51,198 bases of DNA from JARIHD01 sp964503715 (lineage in GTDB: Bacteria; Patescibacteriota; Saccharimonadia; Saccharimonadales; UBA4665): the NCBI GenBank assembly GCA_964503715.1, contig CAZDAD010000007.1, forward strand, positions 1 to 51,198, read 5' to 3'. Shown here one piece after another: positions 49,426-51,198 of this stretch. Under the pieces are notes generated by a model. That model ran no database searches. It had not been told where the DNA came from and saw nothing but the letters and a program-made list of their open reading frames with translations. Numbering within the stretch: the stretch's first letter is position 1; every line of letters begins with the position of its first letter. The translations under genes and the position numbers were made by a program.

Positions 49426-50037
49426 ATGATCAAAATCGTCTATTTCGATTTTGGCGGTGTTCTGACGGAAGGTGGCCAAAAAGGCTTCATTACAGCTCTG
49501 CTGGCCGAACTATATGGAGTCAAACCTAATCGCATGAACATTGCAGACTATCACGCAGAGCTCAGGCGGGGTCGTTCGCATGAAGACGAACTGTTTGAGC
49601 ACCTCAACCAAAAGTATAAAAAAATAGTTACTAAAAAGCAGTTCTTAGATAGGGCGCACAGTGACTTTCAACCATCTCAGGCTGTCTATGATTGCGCCGC
49701 CAAACTCCGCAGGGCTGGTATCCAGACGGGCATCTTGTCCAACGTGTTTCATATGAATGCCAGAGAGCTTCGCAAACAGGGATGGTATAACAATTTCGAT
49801 CCAGTCATACTTTCGTGTGAGGCGGGATATGCCAAGCCTGACCCCGAAATTTATGAGTTAGCCATAAAGAAAGCGGGCGTATTTGCCGATGAGATTTTGC
49901 TAGTTGATGATCAGGATAAGTGCCTAGACAAGGCCAAAGAGTTTGGTTTTCACACTATAAGGGCGGTAGAACCAGACCAAATTGTGCATGATATTGAAAA
50001 GTTGCTAAAAGATCTAAATGGGCTAGATGTGCAATAG
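49426..50037 (+). CDS. HAD-superfamily hydrolase
   Basis: A 203-aa haloacid-dehalogenase-fold protein, probably a phosphatase. Motif I is FDFGGVLT with nucleophile Asp8 and Gly at the acid/base position, as in the epoxide-hydrolase-like subgroup; motif II is GILSNV, motif III AKPDPEIYELA, and motif IV LLVDDQDKCLDKA. A helical cap lies between motifs I and II. GTGAGGG precedes the ATG. It is in the rny operon; the substrate is unknown, and the Gly at the second position suggests either a specialised substrate or weak activity. Confidence 0.88.
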   Translation: MIKIVYFDFGGVLTEGGQKGFITALLAELYGVKPNRMNIADYHAELRRGRSHEDELFEHLNQKYKKIVTKKQFLDRAHSDFQPSQAVYDCAAKLRRAGIQTGILSNVFHMNARELRKQGWYNNFDPVILSCEAGYAKPDPEIYELAIKKAGVFADEILLVDDQDKCLDKAKEFGFHTIRAVEPDQIVHDIEKLLKDLNGLDVQ

Positions 50038-50052
50038 TGCCACTAGCTGGAG

Positions 50053-50058
50053 TAAAAT
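50053..50058 (+). promoter_or_regulatory. candidate -10 before the 72-aa gene
   Basis: TAAAAT ends 7 bases before the ATG at 50066, the same leaderless spacing found elsewhere. Confidence 0.45.
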
Positions 50059-50065
50059 ATTAATC

Positions 50066-50284
50066 ATGAGTGATAATAATAATCCAATCGAAGACAACCC
50101 TATTATCCCAGAGAATATTCGTCAAGCGGCGGGTAAGATTGGTGATAATTTATCTAACGCCACGGATTCAATCAGTAATGTAACTGATCAGGTAGACCAA
50201 AAGCTTGACGATGGAATCAAAATGGCCGAAGAGAAATTGGACAATTTTCTCGGCGGGCTAAATAAGTTCCTTGATAAGTTCTAA
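50066..50284 (+). CDS. 72-aa acidic helical protein
   Basis: A small soluble protein. After an Asn/Pro/Asp-rich start it has amphipathic helical repeats (IRQAAGKIGDNLSNA, ISNVTDQVDQKLDDG, MAEEKLDNFLGGLNKFLDKF) reminiscent of apolipoprotein-like or LEA-like helices. No signal or membrane helix. Found between the HAD gene and ymdB. It may bind membranes or coat a surface, but this is speculation. Confidence 0.65.
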   Translation: MSDNNNPIEDNPIIPENIRQAAGKIGDNLSNATDSISNVTDQVDQKLDDGIKMAEEKLDNFLGGLNKFLDKF

Positions 50285-50335
50285 AGCATGCAAACTGAGA
50301 TTGAAGCACAATTTCTTAATGTCGACCAACATCTC

Positions 50336-51139
50336 ATGAATATCTTGTACATAGGTGACATTATGGCCGAGCCAGGCATGCGGGTCGTCGAGAAAGTTCT
50401 GCCACAGCTGAGAAGAGATAAGTCGATTGATCTGGTGATAGCTCAAGCTGAGAATGTCACAGATGGTAAGGGCATAACGCCCGATGACTTTAATCGGCTC
50501 AAAAGGGCAGGCGTTGATGCTTTTAGTGGTGGTAATCATACTTTTCACCATCAGGAAATTTTTCCTCAGCTTAGTGACCCCAATCAACCAATCATAAGGC
50601 CAGCTAACTACCCCGAGGGTACGCCTGGGCTTGGTTATAAATATGTTGATAGCACCAAGGGCAGAGTGCTCTTTGTAAGTTTGTTGGGCAAAGTTGTAGG
50701 CAAGGATGCTGAGCTTGAGATGGATAATCCTCTAGCCGTTATCGACTCTATAATAGATCAGGAAAAGAACAACAATAAGGTCGCAACAGTAGTTAATTTT
50801 CATGGTGACTACAGTAGTGAAAAGTTAATCATCGGGCACTACCTCGATGGCCGTGTCAGTGCTGTAATTGGCGACCACTGGCACATACCCACCGCCGATG
50901 CTGACATATTGCCAAAAGGTACGGCTCATATAACAGATGTAGGTATGTGCGGATCATTGGATTCGTCACTGGGCGTGACATTTGAGAGTCTAATACCACG
51001 CTGGCGTGAAGGTCACCAAACTAGGAATGAGATTGAACATGGCGGTCGCATGCAATTTTGCGCTCTTGTTGTAACGGTCGATGAACAGACGGGCTTGGCA
51101 ACTAAGGTCGAACAAGTACGCAAAGTGTTTAATAGCTAG
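50336..51139 (+). CDS. ymdB: YmdB-family metallophosphoesterase
   Basis: A 267-aa calcineurin-like phosphodiesterase of the YmdB group. It starts MNILYIGDIMAEPG (metal ligand Asp8), with AQAENVTDGKGI, SGGNHTFHH, VVNFHGDYSSEK, and GDHWHIPTADADILPKGTAHITDVGMCG, all matching the family. B. subtilis YmdB hydrolyses cyclic nucleotides and lies next to rny, as here, so a role in RNA decay or signalling is likely. ATG 50336 is chosen because the family begins at this strand; a longer start at 50288 exists. A few family positions differ (HTFHH and DHWHIPT against the usual NHTWD and THTHVQT-like forms). Confidence 0.88.
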   Translation: MNILYIGDIMAEPGMRVVEKVLPQLRRDKSIDLVIAQAENVTDGKGITPDDFNRLKRAGVDAFSGGNHTFHHQEIFPQLSDPNQPIIRPANYPEGTPGLGYKYVDSTKGRVLFVSLLGKVVGKDAELEMDNPLAVIDSIIDQEKNNNKVATVVNFHGDYSSEKLIIGHYLDGRVSAVIGDHWHIPTADADILPKGTAHITDVGMCGSLDSSLGVTFESLIPRWREGHQTRNEIEHGGRMQFCALVVTVDEQTGLATKVEQVRKVFNS

Positions 51140-51198
51140 TTTGTAGCCCCAATCTGTTAGCCCATACCACAACACCAAAATTGTCAAAAATACATATT

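Noticed and set aside
1..51198. Alternative genetic code (UGA as Gly or Trp)
   Set aside because: TGA ends comEC, yebC, tsaE and other genes at the expected family lengths, and Trp is encoded by TGG.
1..51198. CRISPR arrays, insertion sequences, integrases
   Set aside because: No regularly spaced repeats, no transposase-like proteins and no recombinase-like proteins other than the housekeeping ones were seen.

Overview
The window reads as chromosomal sequence from a small-genome bacterium of the Candidate Phyla Radiation (Patescibacteria), most likely Candidatus Saccharibacteria (TM7). The signs are: very compact gene packing with many ATGA, TAATG and GTGA overlaps; shortened versions of universal proteins (TsaB of 129 aa, HrcA of 242 aa); a type IV pilus gene pair; large cell-surface proteins; few biosynthetic genes; and protein sequences typical of that lineage. 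TGA is used as a stop (comEC, yebC, tsaE), so the code is the standard bacterial one and not the UGA-glycine code of Gracilibacteria/SR1. The phylum call is inference from gene content; no rRNA is present.

Layout. 1-2.9 kb: a minus-strand three-gene overlapping cassette (two nucleotidyltransferases and an RNase Z-like metallo-beta-lactamase-fold hydrolase) lying just past the 3' end and terminator of a tRNA-Met gene. 3.2-12.3 kb: plus-strand core genes (MacB/FtsX-type ABC exporter, tilS, ftsH, murJ, lepA). 12.3-21.2 kb: the heat-shock block, hrcA-grpE and dnaK-(unknown 126 aa)-dnaJ, each headed by a CIRCE operator, enclosing two tandem 7TM sensor kinases on the minus strand that share an almost identical 228-bp tract. 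21.2-25.1 kb: a 38-aa membrane peptide, a glycosyltransferase and ATP-grasp ligase on the minus strand, and a divergent rimB-like protease plus rimK. 25.1-31.1 kb: a phage-tail-fibre-like cassette with a large Kelch-repeat protein. 31.2-34.4 kb: a surface operon of secreted and membrane-anchored beta-sandwich proteins. 34.5-40.5 kb: a membrane protein, tRNA-Lys, comEC, yebC, ruvC-ruvA-ruvB and a PH-domain membrane protein. 40.5-42.4 kb: a type IV pilin and a PilB-like ATPase with degraded catalytic motifs. 42.5-51.1 kb: recA, a membrane protein, recX, a PRC-barrel protein, a lamin-tail-domain surface protein, tsaE, tsaB, rny, a HAD hydrolase, a 72-aa helical protein and ymdB.

How it works together. 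DNA handling is rich (comEC, pilin/PilB-like, recA, recX, ruvABC, a lamin-tail surface protein with a basic linker), consistent with DNA uptake and recombination. The chaperone genes form a clear HrcA/CIRCE regulon. Several surface systems fit an episymbiotic life style, which is inference.

A feature running through the window is promoter geometry: at about ten genes a good -10 hexamer (often with an extended TGn) ends only 6-9 nt before the start codon, predicting leaderless or nearly leaderless mRNAs, while other genes (recA, dnaK, rny, the surface operon) have ordinary leaders with Shine-Dalgarno sequences. No gap between genes exceeds 300 bases. I saw no rRNA, CRISPR array, transposase or integrase.
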